Of a stretch of 5,433 nucleotides of DNA, positions 1 to 5,324 are shown in pieces. The notes beneath the pieces were generated by a model, which was not told the origin of the DNA, ran no database searches, and saw only the letters and a list, made by a program, of their open reading frames with translations. Source of the stretch: an uncultured Eubacteriales bacterium (lineage in GTDB: Bacteria; Bacillota; Clostridia; Oscillospirales; Oscillospiraceae); the NCBI GenBank assembly GCA_900552725.1, contig USAT01000122.1, positions 1-5,433 on the forward strand, in the 5' to 3' direction. Within the stretch, counting starts at the first letter, position 1; each line of letters starts with the position of its first letter. The translations under genes and the position numbers were made by a program.

Positions 1-881
1 CCGGGGGACTGGCGGCCGCCGAACTTGGAGGTGATCCATCGGATGCCGTTGCAGGGCCAGATGTAGCCGCCCACGGTGCCGGCGATGTCGTTCAGGCCCA
101 GCTCACGGGCCTTGGCCTCCGCCGCCGCCATCAGGTCGTCCAGAGCCTCTTCCTCCGCCTTGATGGCGTCGTACTCCGCCTGCTTGCCCTCCTCGGTCTT
201 GATGTACTCCGCCAGCAGGCGCATGCTCTCGGTGATCTCGCCCTCCAGCTCCTTCTTGGAGGCGGTCAGCTCCTCGGTCTGCTGCTCCAGGGCGGCCTTG
301 TCCTCCGCCAGACTCTGGCGGGTCTCCCGCAGGTTGCTGATGACCTGCTGGTTATAGCGGACGATCTCGTTGATGAAGTCGATGCGGCTCACCAGGTCGG
401 AGAAGCTGGTGGCCTTGAACAGCACCGACCAATAGGACACGGTGCCCTGCTCCTCCTCGGTGCGGATCTGCTTGTGGAACAGCTCGGTCTGCTGCTCCTC
501 CAGCGCCTCGTTGGCGCTGATGCTGCGGTTGGTGAGGTCGATCTGCTGCTCCAGCAGGTTGATCTCCTCCTGCAGGGCGGCGTTGCGCTGATCCAGCAGA
601 TTCTTCTGCTGCTGGGTGTTGGCCTTCTGGCTCTTGATGTTGTTCAGCTCATTCTTCAGGTCGTCCATTTCCTTCCGCTTGTCGTTGATCTGCTGCTGCA
701 GATCGTTATACTCCTTGCGGACGGCGTCGGCCTCCTCCTTCTTGCTGTCGGATGCCGTCGTTGTGTCATCCTTCTTTCCGGCCACAGCCGCGCCATAGGC
801 CACCGAGGGCAGCAGCGCCGCCGTCATCAGCAGCGCGCACAGCAGCGCCAGCACACGTTTTCCGGTCATTGCACGTTTCAT
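1..881 (-). CDS. Secreted coiled-coil M23 (LytM-type) murein hydrolase or hydrolase activator, EnvC/PcsB-like (3' end beyond window)
   Basis: The open frame runs from ATG at 881-879 to the left edge without a stop: 293 residues are visible and the C-terminus is missing. A GGAGG lies upstream (894-898). Residues 1-34 form a signal peptide: a basic start (MKRAMTGKR), a hydrophobic core, and a likely cut after AYG (30) or AVA (34). Residues ~45-265 are charged, Gln/Glu/Leu-rich coiled coil. It is interrupted by a hinge with SYW (149-151) and SFSDLVSRIDF (~158-168), a patch typical of PcsB/EnvC-type coiled coils. The last visible residues, ~274-293 (YIWPCNG, then ITSKFGGRQSP), match the entry into an M23 peptidase domain. 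Zinc ligands would lie outside the window, so it cannot be seen whether the domain is an active endopeptidase or a degenerate activator. It follows ftsE-ftsX on the same strand, so the likely role is FtsEX-controlled septal peptidoglycan cleavage outside the membrane. Another M23 coiled-coil protein unrelated to FtsEX is possible but less likely given the context. Confidence 0.88.
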   Translation of the reverse strand, partial: MKRAMTGKRVLALLCALLMTAALLPSVAYGAAVAGKKDDTTTASDSKKEEADAVRKEYNDLQQQINDKRKEMDDLKNELNNIKSQKANTQQQKNLLDQRNAALQEEINLLEQQIDLTNRSISANEALEEQQTELFHKQIRTEEEQGTVSYWSVLFKATSFSDLVSRIDFINEIVRYNQQVISNLRETRQSLAEDKAALEQQTEELTASKKELEGEITESMRLLAEYIKTEEGKQAEYDAIKAEEEALDDLMAAAEAKARELGLNDIAGTVGGYIWPCNGIRWITSKFGGRQSP

Positions 882-901
882 GGGATGTCCTTTCCTCCGG
901 T

Positions 902-921
902 GCGGAACGCGCCGGTTCCGC
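902..921 (-). other. Hairpin between ftsX and the M23 gene
   Basis: A perfect 7-bp inverted repeat, GCGGAAC at 902-908 and GTTCCGC at 915-921, has a 6-nt loop. It sits in the 54-nt gap between the ftsX stop and the M23 gene start, only 3 nt upstream of that gene's GGAGG. No T-tract follows on either strand, so it is not a canonical intrinsic terminator. It could affect mRNA stability, processing or translation of the downstream gene; that role is inference. Confidence 0.5.
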
Positions 922-935
922 GGGAATTGGGTGTC

Positions 936-1817
936 TTATACCTTCAGGAAGCGGCGGATGGCCATCAGGCTGCCGCCGATGCCGATCAGGATGCCGGCCC
1001 CGGCAAAGATGGCGGCCACAGGCTTCCAGATGTTCAGGAAGGGTACCACCTCCAGGAGCTGCATGGTGTCGGAGCTGCTGATGCCGTTGGCCATGGCGCT
1101 GTACAGCAGCCACTGCAGGCCGAAGGCGATCACCGCGCCGAACAGGCCCAGCAGCAGTCCCTCGAACACGAAGGGCCAGCGGATGAAGCTGTCGGTGGCG
1201 CCCACCATCTTCATGATGGCGATCTCCTCCCGCCGGTCAAAGGTGGTCAGCTTGATGGTGTTGGAGATGATGAACAGCGACACCATCAGCAAAATGGCGA
1301 TCAGGGCGATAGAAATGGCGCCCGCCACATTGCGCACCGTGACGAAGCCGGCAGAGATCACCTCGTCGGCCCGCACCTCGTCGATGCCGGCCACCGCCTC
1401 CACCGCATCCTTGGTCTGGGACATTTTGTTGGGATCGGTGAGATGGATCACATACCGGTGGCGGAACACCTCCGGCTGGAGATCCTTGTACATATCGTCC
1501 TCGTCATACTTGGCCACATACTCGTCCCGTGCCTCCTGCCGGGAGACGAAGGTGCAGTCGGCCACATTGTTCACCTTTTCCAGCTCGGACTGCAAGGCCT
1601 TGGCCTTGCTCTCCGTCAGGGAGTCGTCCACAAAGGCCACCATGGCGTTTTCCTTCTGCAGGTCGGCCAGATTCTCGTTGGCGTTGTAGGCCACCAGGGA
1701 GAAGGTGCCCATGATCAGCAGGCACGCCACAGTGACGCCGATGGCGGCAAAAGACATGAACCCGTGGGAGAACATGCTGCGGGCGCCCTCTTTGAAGAAG
1801 TAACCGAAGTTTTTCAT
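936..1817 (-). CDS. ftsX: Cell division protein FtsX, membrane component of the FtsEX complex
   Basis: This 293-residue protein has the FtsX topology. It has a short cytoplasmic N-terminus and TM1 at ~21-44. A large extracellular loop at ~46-160 would contact the murein hydrolase partner. TM2 follows at ~165-190, TM3 at ~217-240 and TM4 at ~268-287. The cytoplasmic segment after TM2 carries the conserved FDRREEIAIMKMVGAT stretch (193-208), where FtsX/MacB-type permeases couple to their ATPase. FtsX is not a classical transporter; known homologues relay FtsE ATP hydrolysis to peptidoglycan hydrolases at the septum. The length is typical for Firmicutes. The ATG at 1817-1815 overlaps the ftsE stop by 4 nt (ATGA), with a GAGGGGGT upstream at 1827-1834, indicating translational coupling. 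The M23 gene follows 54 nt downstream and is the likely partner. Confidence 0.95.
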   Translation of the reverse strand: MKNFGYFFKEGARSMFSHGFMSFAAIGVTVACLLIMGTFSLVAYNANENLADLQKENAMVAFVDDSLTESKAKALQSELEKVNNVADCTFVSRQEARDEYVAKYDEDDMYKDLQPEVFRHRYVIHLTDPNKMSQTKDAVEAVAGIDEVRADEVISAGFVTVRNVAGAISIALIAILLMVSLFIISNTIKLTTFDRREEIAIMKMVGATDSFIRWPFVFEGLLLGLFGAVIAFGLQWLLYSAMANGISSSDTMQLLEVVPFLNIWKPVAAIFAGAGILIGIGGSLMAIRRFLKV

Positions 1818-2503
1818 TGCTGCGTCACCCCCTCGTATGTACCGGTGGCATCGCCCACCACGCGGCCGCTCTCCAGATAGATGACCCGCTTGTTGAAGTG
1901 GTTCACCAGCCCCCGCTCATGGGTCACCACGATGACGGTGGTGCCCAGGGCGTTGATGCGCTCCAGCAGTGTCATGATCTCCAGGGAGCGGGCCGGGTCA
2001 AGATTGCCGGTGGGCTCGTCGGCCACGATGGTGCTGGGATTGTTCACCAGTGCCCGGGCCACGGAGACGCGCTGCTGCTCGCCGCCGCTGAGCTCGTCGG
2101 GATAGTTATTCTCCTTCCCCTTCAGACCCACCAGCTCCAGCACATAGGGGATGCGGCTGCGGATCTCCTTGGGCGAAGCGCCCACGGCCCGCATGGCCAG
2201 CGCCAGGTTGTCGAACACCGTGCGGCTGGCGATCAGGCGGAAGTCCTGGAAGATCACGCCGATGGTGCGGCGCATCAGGGGAAGCTGCTTCTCCTTGATG
2301 CGGCTCATGGAAAAGCCGTTGACCATCACGCGGCCGCCGGTGGGTACGATCTCACCGGTCAGCAGCTTGATAATGGTGGATTTCCCGCTGCCGGAAGGCC
2401 CCACCAGGAACACAAATTCTCCGTCATCTATCTGAAATGAGATACCCCGAACGGCCTTCGTGCCGTTCTCATAGGTCTTTTCCGCGTCTTTCAATCGAAT
2501 CAT
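1814..2503 (-). CDS. ftsE: Cell division ATP-binding protein FtsE
   Basis: This 229-residue ABC ATPase shows every catalytic motif: Walker A GPSGSGKST (35-43), Q-loop Q86 in IFQDFRL, signature LSGGE (138-142), Walker B IVADEP (159-164), D-loop around NLD (167-169) and switch histidine H195 in VVTHE. The FQDFRL motif, the length of about 230 residues and the immediately coupled ftsX identify it as FtsE rather than a LolD or MacB ATPase. It acts on the cytoplasmic face, dimerises and powers FtsX to activate cell-wall hydrolysis during division. The ATG at 2503-2501 is preceded by GAGG (2511-2514), 7 nt away. The gene is the first of the ftsE-ftsX-M23 cluster and is read from the promoter at 2565-2593. 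Confidence 0.97.
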   Translation of the reverse strand: MIRLKDAEKTYENGTKAVRGISFQIDDGEFVFLVGPSGSGKSTIIKLLTGEIVPTGGRVMVNGFSMSRIKEKQLPLMRRTIGVIFQDFRLIASRTVFDNLALAMRAVGASPKEIRSRIPYVLELVGLKGKENNYPDELSGGEQQRVSVARALVNNPSTIVADEPTGNLDPARSLEIMTLLERINALGTTVIVVTHERGLVNHFNKRVIYLESGRVVGDATGTYEGVTQQ

Positions 2504-2550
2504 GGCACAACCTCAAATTCTCTCAAAATGCAACATCTTGTGGCAAAAAG

Positions 2551-2590
2551 CCATTGTCTGTTACATTATATATAAATCTCAGACAAATGG
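2551..2590. repeat. Inverted repeat overlapping the ftsE promoter (candidate operator)
   Basis: CCATTGTCTG at 2551-2560 is mirrored by CAGACAAATGG at 2580-2590, with one extra base in the right arm. The arms are separated by a 19-bp AT-only-but-two spacer that contains the -10 box. The right arm covers part of the -35 and spacer, and the left arm covers the predicted transcription start. This is the layout expected of a repressor operator. The alternative is a chance dyad in AT-rich DNA. No known regulator consensus was recognised. Confidence 0.5.
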
Positions 2591-2593
2591 CAA
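2565..2593 (-). promoter_or_regulatory. Sigma-A-type promoter of ftsE-ftsX
   Basis: On the minus strand TTGCCA (2593-2588, five of six bases matching TTGACA) is followed by exactly 17 bp and a perfect TATAAT (2570-2565). Transcription would start near 2558, giving a leader of about 55 nt before the ftsE ATG. A short TGGC/GCCA hairpin (2541-2553) lies in that leader. Confidence 0.82.
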
Positions 2594-2659
2594 CAGGGAA
2601 ACCGTGAATTTTCGGTAAATCTGCCATGCAAAATATGCCATTATTAGTATAGACGACCA

Positions 2660-2671
2660 AAAGCGCCAAAA
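2660..2671 (+). repeat. AAAGCGCCAAAA element, copy 1
   Basis: This 12-bp word is present here and as an exact reverse complement at 3994-4005. It lies about 66 bp upstream of the ftsE -35 box. Both copies are in noncoding DNA flanking the PucR-type regulator gene. It may be a regulator binding site; only the repetition itself is seen. Confidence 0.35.
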
Positions 2672-2702
2672 TGTTCCCGGAATTTACAAAAAAATATGCC
2701 GC

Positions 2703-2731
2703 AAAAAAACAGCCGCCCTTTCGGGCGGCTG
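2703..2731 (-). terminator. Intrinsic terminator of the PucR-type regulator gene
   Basis: A 9-bp perfect GC-rich stem, CAGCCGCCC (2710-2718) and GGGCGGCTG (2723-2731), has a 4-nt loop. On the minus strand seven T residues follow (2709-2703). On the plus strand no T-run follows, so it acts leftwards. It lies about 30 nt after the regulator stop codon and insulates the ftsE promoter from read-through. Confidence 0.93.
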
Positions 2732-2762
2732 TAAAAGCTTCGCAGAATTCGCGCCAGTAATC

Positions 2763-3857
2763 TTATGCTTCTATGCCGCGGCTGGTCAGATACTTCTTGA
2801 CCATCAGCGCTACCTTGAAGGTAATGGCGTCGTCAAACTCCCGCAGGTCGAGGCCGGTGAGCTTCTTGATCTTCTCCAGCCGGTACACCAGGGTATTGCG
2901 GTGGACAAACAGCTTGCGGGCCGTCTCGGACACGTTCAGGTTATTCTCGAAGAACTTGTAGATGGTGAACAGCGTCTCCTGATCCAGGGCGTCGATGGGG
3001 TTCTTCTTGAACACCTCCTGCAGGAACATCTCGCACAGGGTGGTGGGAAGCTGATAGATCAGGCGGCCGATGCCCAGATTCTCGTAGTTGATGACATACC
3101 GCTCGGTGTCAAAGACCTTGCCCACCTCGATGGCGATCTGGGCCTCCTTATACGCCTTGGCCAGCTCACGCAGATGCTGGGCCATGGTGCCGATGCCCAC
3201 GAACACGCTGCTCTCGCCGTCGATGCGCAGAGCTTCTTCGATCCGCAGGGCCACCTTCTCCATATCGCCGGCACCAGCGTTTTTGTCCATCTGGTGGATC
3301 AGCACCACGTCCTGCTCGCCCACGCTGAGAACGAAGTCGTTCTGCCGGTCGGGGAACAGGCTCTGAATCAGATCCAGAGGAGCGGACTCCATCCGGTCGT
3401 CCACCGGGCGGACGACGAACACGCCCCGGTTCACCTCGGCGGCCACATGCAGCTCCTTGGCCCGCATGTAGATATCGCTGATGAGGATGTTGTCGGAGAT
3501 GATATTCTTCATGAAGGAGCCCTTGTCGTGCTTCTCTTCATAATAGCTCTTGGCAGAGTTCAGCGCCACGGCCGCCATGGCGCACACCGTGCGGCCGATG
3601 CCGTCGTCGCCGCTGGCGAACACCGCATAGTCAAAGTGTCCGCCCCAGCCGGGCAGTGCCTTGAAGGTCTTGCCCTCCAGGGCCACACACTCGCCGTCGG
3701 CCTGCTGAATGGTCTCTACATATTTGCTCCACTTCTTGCCGATCCCCGTCAGCTCGCTGCACGCGATAACGGTTCCCTCGGCGTCGATGACCCCGATGGT
3801 GCGGTCGGTGGTCTCTTTGAATTGCAGCACTACATTCTGAAAAATTCTACCGGACAT
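2763..3857 (-). CDS. PucR/CdaR-type transcriptional regulator with C-terminal helix-turn-helix
   Basis: This 364-residue cytoplasmic protein has no signal peptide or membrane segment. The N-terminal ~15-105 contains IGVIDAEGTVIACSEL and looks like a PAS-like or sugar-diacid-recognition-like sensor. The middle ~135-265 resembles the degenerate GGDEF-like domain of CdaR/PucR proteins, with no GGDEF catalytic signature. The C-terminal ~292-355 is a PucR-family helix-turn-helix: FFENNLNVSETARKL (302-316), then HRNTLVYRLEKI (319-330). Relatives such as CdaR and PucR control use of sugar diacids or purines, but no such operon is next to this gene, so its ligand and targets are unknown. The ATG at 3857-3855 follows AGGAGG (3865-3870) at 7 nt spacing. 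It has its own promoter (3927-3955) and terminator (2703-2731) and so is probably transcribed alone. The leader dyad at 3880-3901 suggests possible autoregulation. Confidence 0.85.
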   Translation of the reverse strand: MSGRIFQNVVLQFKETTDRTIGVIDAEGTVIACSELTGIGKKWSKYVETIQQADGECVALEGKTFKALPGWGGHFDYAVFASGDDGIGRTVCAMAAVALNSAKSYYEEKHDKGSFMKNIISDNILISDIYMRAKELHVAAEVNRGVFVVRPVDDRMESAPLDLIQSLFPDRQNDFVLSVGEQDVVLIHQMDKNAGAGDMEKVALRIEEALRIDGESSVFVGIGTMAQHLRELAKAYKEAQIAIEVGKVFDTERYVINYENLGIGRLIYQLPTTLCEMFLQEVFKKNPIDALDQETLFTIYKFFENNLNVSETARKLFVHRNTLVYRLEKIKKLTGLDLREFDDAITFKVALMVKKYLTSRGIEA

Positions 3858-3879
3858 GACACGCCCTCCTGCTCTCTCT

Positions 3880-3901
3880 CAAAGCGTCCTCAAACGCTTT
3901 G
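3880..3901. repeat. Perfect 8-bp dyad in the regulator leader (candidate operator or 5' UTR hairpin)
   Basis: CAAAGCGT (3880-3887) and ACGCTTTG (3894-3901) are perfect inverted arms around a 6-bp centre. The dyad lies about 20-40 nt downstream of the predicted start of transcription and about 10 nt upstream of the Shine-Dalgarno. It could be an autoregulatory operator or an RNA hairpin. The AAAGCG core also occurs in the 12-bp elements at 2660 and 3994. Confidence 0.5.
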
Positions 3902-3926
3902 TGCAAACTGCCAAGTGGTCGCTTAT

Positions 3927-3955
3927 ATTATATCGTCATAATCACGGTTTTGCAA
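3927..3955 (-). promoter_or_regulatory. Promoter of the PucR-type regulator gene
   Basis: On the minus strand TTGCAA (3955-3950) is separated by 17 bp from a perfect TATAAT (3932-3927). The predicted start is near 3920, giving a leader of about 62 nt that contains the dyad at 3880-3901. I see no convincing terminator between rsuA and this promoter, so some read-through from rsuA is possible. Confidence 0.75.
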
Positions 3956-3993
3956 GCATTTTTTTATCTTTCTCACAAAAAATCTTGAAATTC

Positions 3994-4005
3994 TTTTGGC
4001 GCTTT
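3994..4005 (-). repeat. AAAGCGCCAAAA element, copy 2 (opposite orientation)
   Basis: This is an exact reverse complement of the element at 2660-2671. It lies about 38 bp upstream of the regulator gene's -35 box and 10 bp past the rsuA stop codon. With the leader dyad it makes four occurrences of the AAAGCG core in the noncoding DNA around the regulator gene. Confidence 0.35.
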
Positions 4006-4015
4006 GTCGATATGA

Positions 4016-4729
4016 TCACACGCCGCAGGCACACCGCAGCGCGGATATCTCTTCCTCCGTCAGCGGGCGGCACTGTCCGGCAGGCAGCGTGTCCTCCAGC
4101 GTCAGCGGCCCCATGGCCAACCGCTTCAGGTACAGCACCGGCTTGCCCCGGCTGGCCAGCATCCGCTTCACCTGGTGGAACTTCCCCTCACGCAGCGTCA
4201 CGAGACACGCATCGCCGCCCAGCAGCTCCAGCTTTGCCGGAAGGCATTGCAGGCCGTCCCCCAGCAGCAGTCCGGCGGCAAAGGCTGCCGCGTCCGCCGC
4301 GTCCGGCACGCCGTCCACGCGGGCATAGTACACCTTGTCCACATGGTATTTCGGGCTCAGCAGCCGATGGGTCAGCTCACCGTCGTCGGTCAGCAGAAGC
4401 AGGCCCTCCGTGTCCTTGTCCAGCCGTCCCACCGGCGCCAGATCGCGGCGGCGGTATGTCTCCGGGATCAGATCCAGCACCGTGGGCTGGCGTTTGTCCT
4501 CGGTGGCCGTCAGCACCCCGGCAGGCTTATGCAGCAGCAGGTACAGGTACCGCTCTGCGCTGAGGGTCACGCCGTCCACGGTGATGACCGCCGTCTCCGC
4601 TGCCACCTTCATGTCCGGTGCCGACGCCGGAACGCCGTTCACCAGCACCCGGCCCTGGCGCACCAGGTCCTTCACCTCGCGGCGCGACGCCGCGCCCCTG
4701 TTGGCGATGATCTTATCCAACCGCTCCAT
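4016..4729 (-). CDS. rsuA: RsuA-family 16S rRNA pseudouridine synthase
   Basis: This 237-residue protein begins with an S4 RNA-binding domain (MERLDKIIANRGAASRREV, ~1-58). The pseudouridine synthase core follows. It holds LLHKPAGVLTATED (65-78), the catalytic motif GRLDKDTEGLLLLTDDGE (101-118) with D104 as the expected nucleophile, and REGKFHQVKRM (180-190). The end, LPAGQCRPLTEEEI, closely matches RsuA, and the lack of a long basic tail argues against RluB or RluF. RsuA isomerises U516 of 16S rRNA during small-subunit assembly; the target here is inferred from the family. The frame is open upstream to 4795, but ATG at 4729-4727 is preferred: it has AGGAGG at 4735-4740 (5 nt spacing), begins exactly at the S4 domain, and the upstream extension would run through the promoter. 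Confidence 0.93.
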   Translation of the reverse strand: MERLDKIIANRGAASRREVKDLVRQGRVLVNGVPASAPDMKVAAETAVITVDGVTLSAERYLYLLLHKPAGVLTATEDKRQPTVLDLIPETYRRRDLAPVGRLDKDTEGLLLLTDDGELTHRLLSPKYHVDKVYYARVDGVPDAADAAAFAAGLLLGDGLQCLPAKLELLGGDACLVTLREGKFHQVKRMLASRGKPVLYLKRLAMGPLTLEDTLPAGQCRPLTEEEISALRCACGV

Positions 4730-4756
4730 AGCCGCCTCCTTGTATTCGATGGCCAC

Positions 4757-4785
4757 AGTATAGCATATTTTCCGCCCCATGGGAA
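4757..4785 (-). promoter_or_regulatory. Extended -10 promoter of rsuA
   Basis: On the minus strand TTCCCA (4785-4780) is followed by 17 bp and TATACT (4762-4757), preceded by a TGC giving an extended -10. Transcription would start near 4750, about 20 nt before the rsuA ATG. It lies in the 83-bp region shared with the divergent lipoprotein gene, for which I find only weak promoter matches. Confidence 0.65.
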
Positions 4786-4812
4786 TATCCATCAACGAAG
4801 GAGTTGATGAAT

Positions 4813-5271
4813 ATGCGCGTGATCCATGTGACGCGGCGGCGTATGGCGCTGATGTCTCTGGCGCTGTGCCTGGTGATTGGCGCGGCGCTGATGCTGGCAG
4901 GCTGCTTCGGCGGCGACAAGGAGGTCGAGGTCATCACCGCCGCCGCCAACGAGGAGCGGGTGGCCTATCTGGAGGGCCTGGGCTGGCAGGTGGAGCCCCA
5001 GCCCATCGAAACGCTGGATCTGCAGCTGCCGGAAAAGCTGGAGGGTGAGTGGAGCGCCTACGCCAAGCTGCAGGCGGGACAGAACCTGCCCTTTGCCGAC
5101 TTTGGCGGCCAGGCTGTAAAACGCTACACCTATACGGTCACCAACTATCCGGAGATCCCCCAGGGGGTGCAGGCCAATCTGTATCTGTGGGGTGACCAGA
5201 TCATCGGCGGCGATGTGATCTTCACCGGCCAGGGCGGCTTCCAGACGGATCTGGCCTTCCCCAAGACGTAA
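4813..5271 (+). CDS. DUF4830-like lipoprotein of unknown function
   Basis: This 152-residue protein has a lipoprotein signal: a basic start (MRVIHVTRRR), a hydrophobic stretch (~11-27), then lipobox LAGC with Cys31 as the lipidated residue. After GGDKEVEVI comes a small domain of ~110 residues: AYLEGLGWQVEPQPIE, then FGGQAVKRYTYTVTNYP, and finally ANLYLWGDQIIGGDVIF. That pattern resembles DUF4830 proteins of Firmicutes, recognised from memory. It should be anchored on the outer face of the membrane; no catalytic motif is visible and the function is unknown. Three in-frame starts are close together: TTG 4804, ATG 4807 and ATG 4813. AAGGAG at 4798-4803 is best spaced (9 nt) for 4813. It is divergent from rsuA and convergent with tuf, so it is probably a single-gene unit ending at the terminator 5279-5310. 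Confidence 0.83.
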   Translation: MRVIHVTRRRMALMSLALCLVIGAALMLAGCFGGDKEVEVITAAANEERVAYLEGLGWQVEPQPIETLDLQLPEKLEGEWSAYAKLQAGQNLPFADFGGQAVKRYTYTVTNYPEIPQGVQANLYLWGDQIIGGDVIFTGQGGFQTDLAFPKT

Positions 5272-5278
5272 GGACGCA

Positions 5279-5310
5279 AAAAAAGAAAGGCCATACGGCC
5301 TTTCTTTTTT
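5279..5310. terminator. Bidirectional intrinsic terminator between the lipoprotein gene and tuf
   Basis: GAAAGGCC (5285-5292) pairs with GGCCTTTC (5297-5304) around loop ATAC. The stem is flanked by an A-run (5279-5284) and a T-run (5305-5310), so each strand has a stem followed by a T-tract. It can end transcription of the plus-strand lipoprotein gene and of tuf from the right, 14 nt past the tuf stop. Confidence 0.93.
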
Positions 5311-5324
5311 CGATTTCAGTTCGA

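Noticed and set aside
474..1880. Plus-strand open frame of 468 codons antisense to the M23 gene and ftsX
   Set aside because: Low-complexity Leu/Gln/His/Gly-rich translation, a mirror of GC-rich third codon positions in the real minus-strand genes. It has no domain, and it runs across two well-supported genes.
2601..2616. Imperfect palindrome ACCGTGAATTTTCGGT upstream of the ftsE -35
   Set aside because: Only the outer 4 bp and the central AATT are symmetrical; easily chance in AT-rich DNA.
2646..2674. Second possible minus-strand promoter with TATACT (2651-2646) upstream of ftsE
   Set aside because: No acceptable -35 at 16-18 bp and no extended -10; the promoter at 2565-2593 is far better.
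2504..2762. Riboswitch, small RNA or small gene in the 259-bp gap before ftsE
   Set aside because: No recognised aptamer core and no open frame with a ribosome binding site; the content is explained by the promoter, dyad and terminator.
2901..3941. Plus-strand open frame of 346 codons antisense to the PucR-type regulator
   Set aside because: Same shadow-frame composition, no recognisable motif, and it covers a well-supported gene and its promoter.
3956..4015. Possible rsuA terminator in the T-rich stretch after its stop codon (minus strand)
   Set aside because: A T-run is present near 3977-3982, but no stable stem precedes it.
4175..4807. Plus-strand open frame antisense to rsuA
   Set aside because: His/Gln/Arg-rich shadow of a conserved enzyme, with no ribosome binding site or domain.
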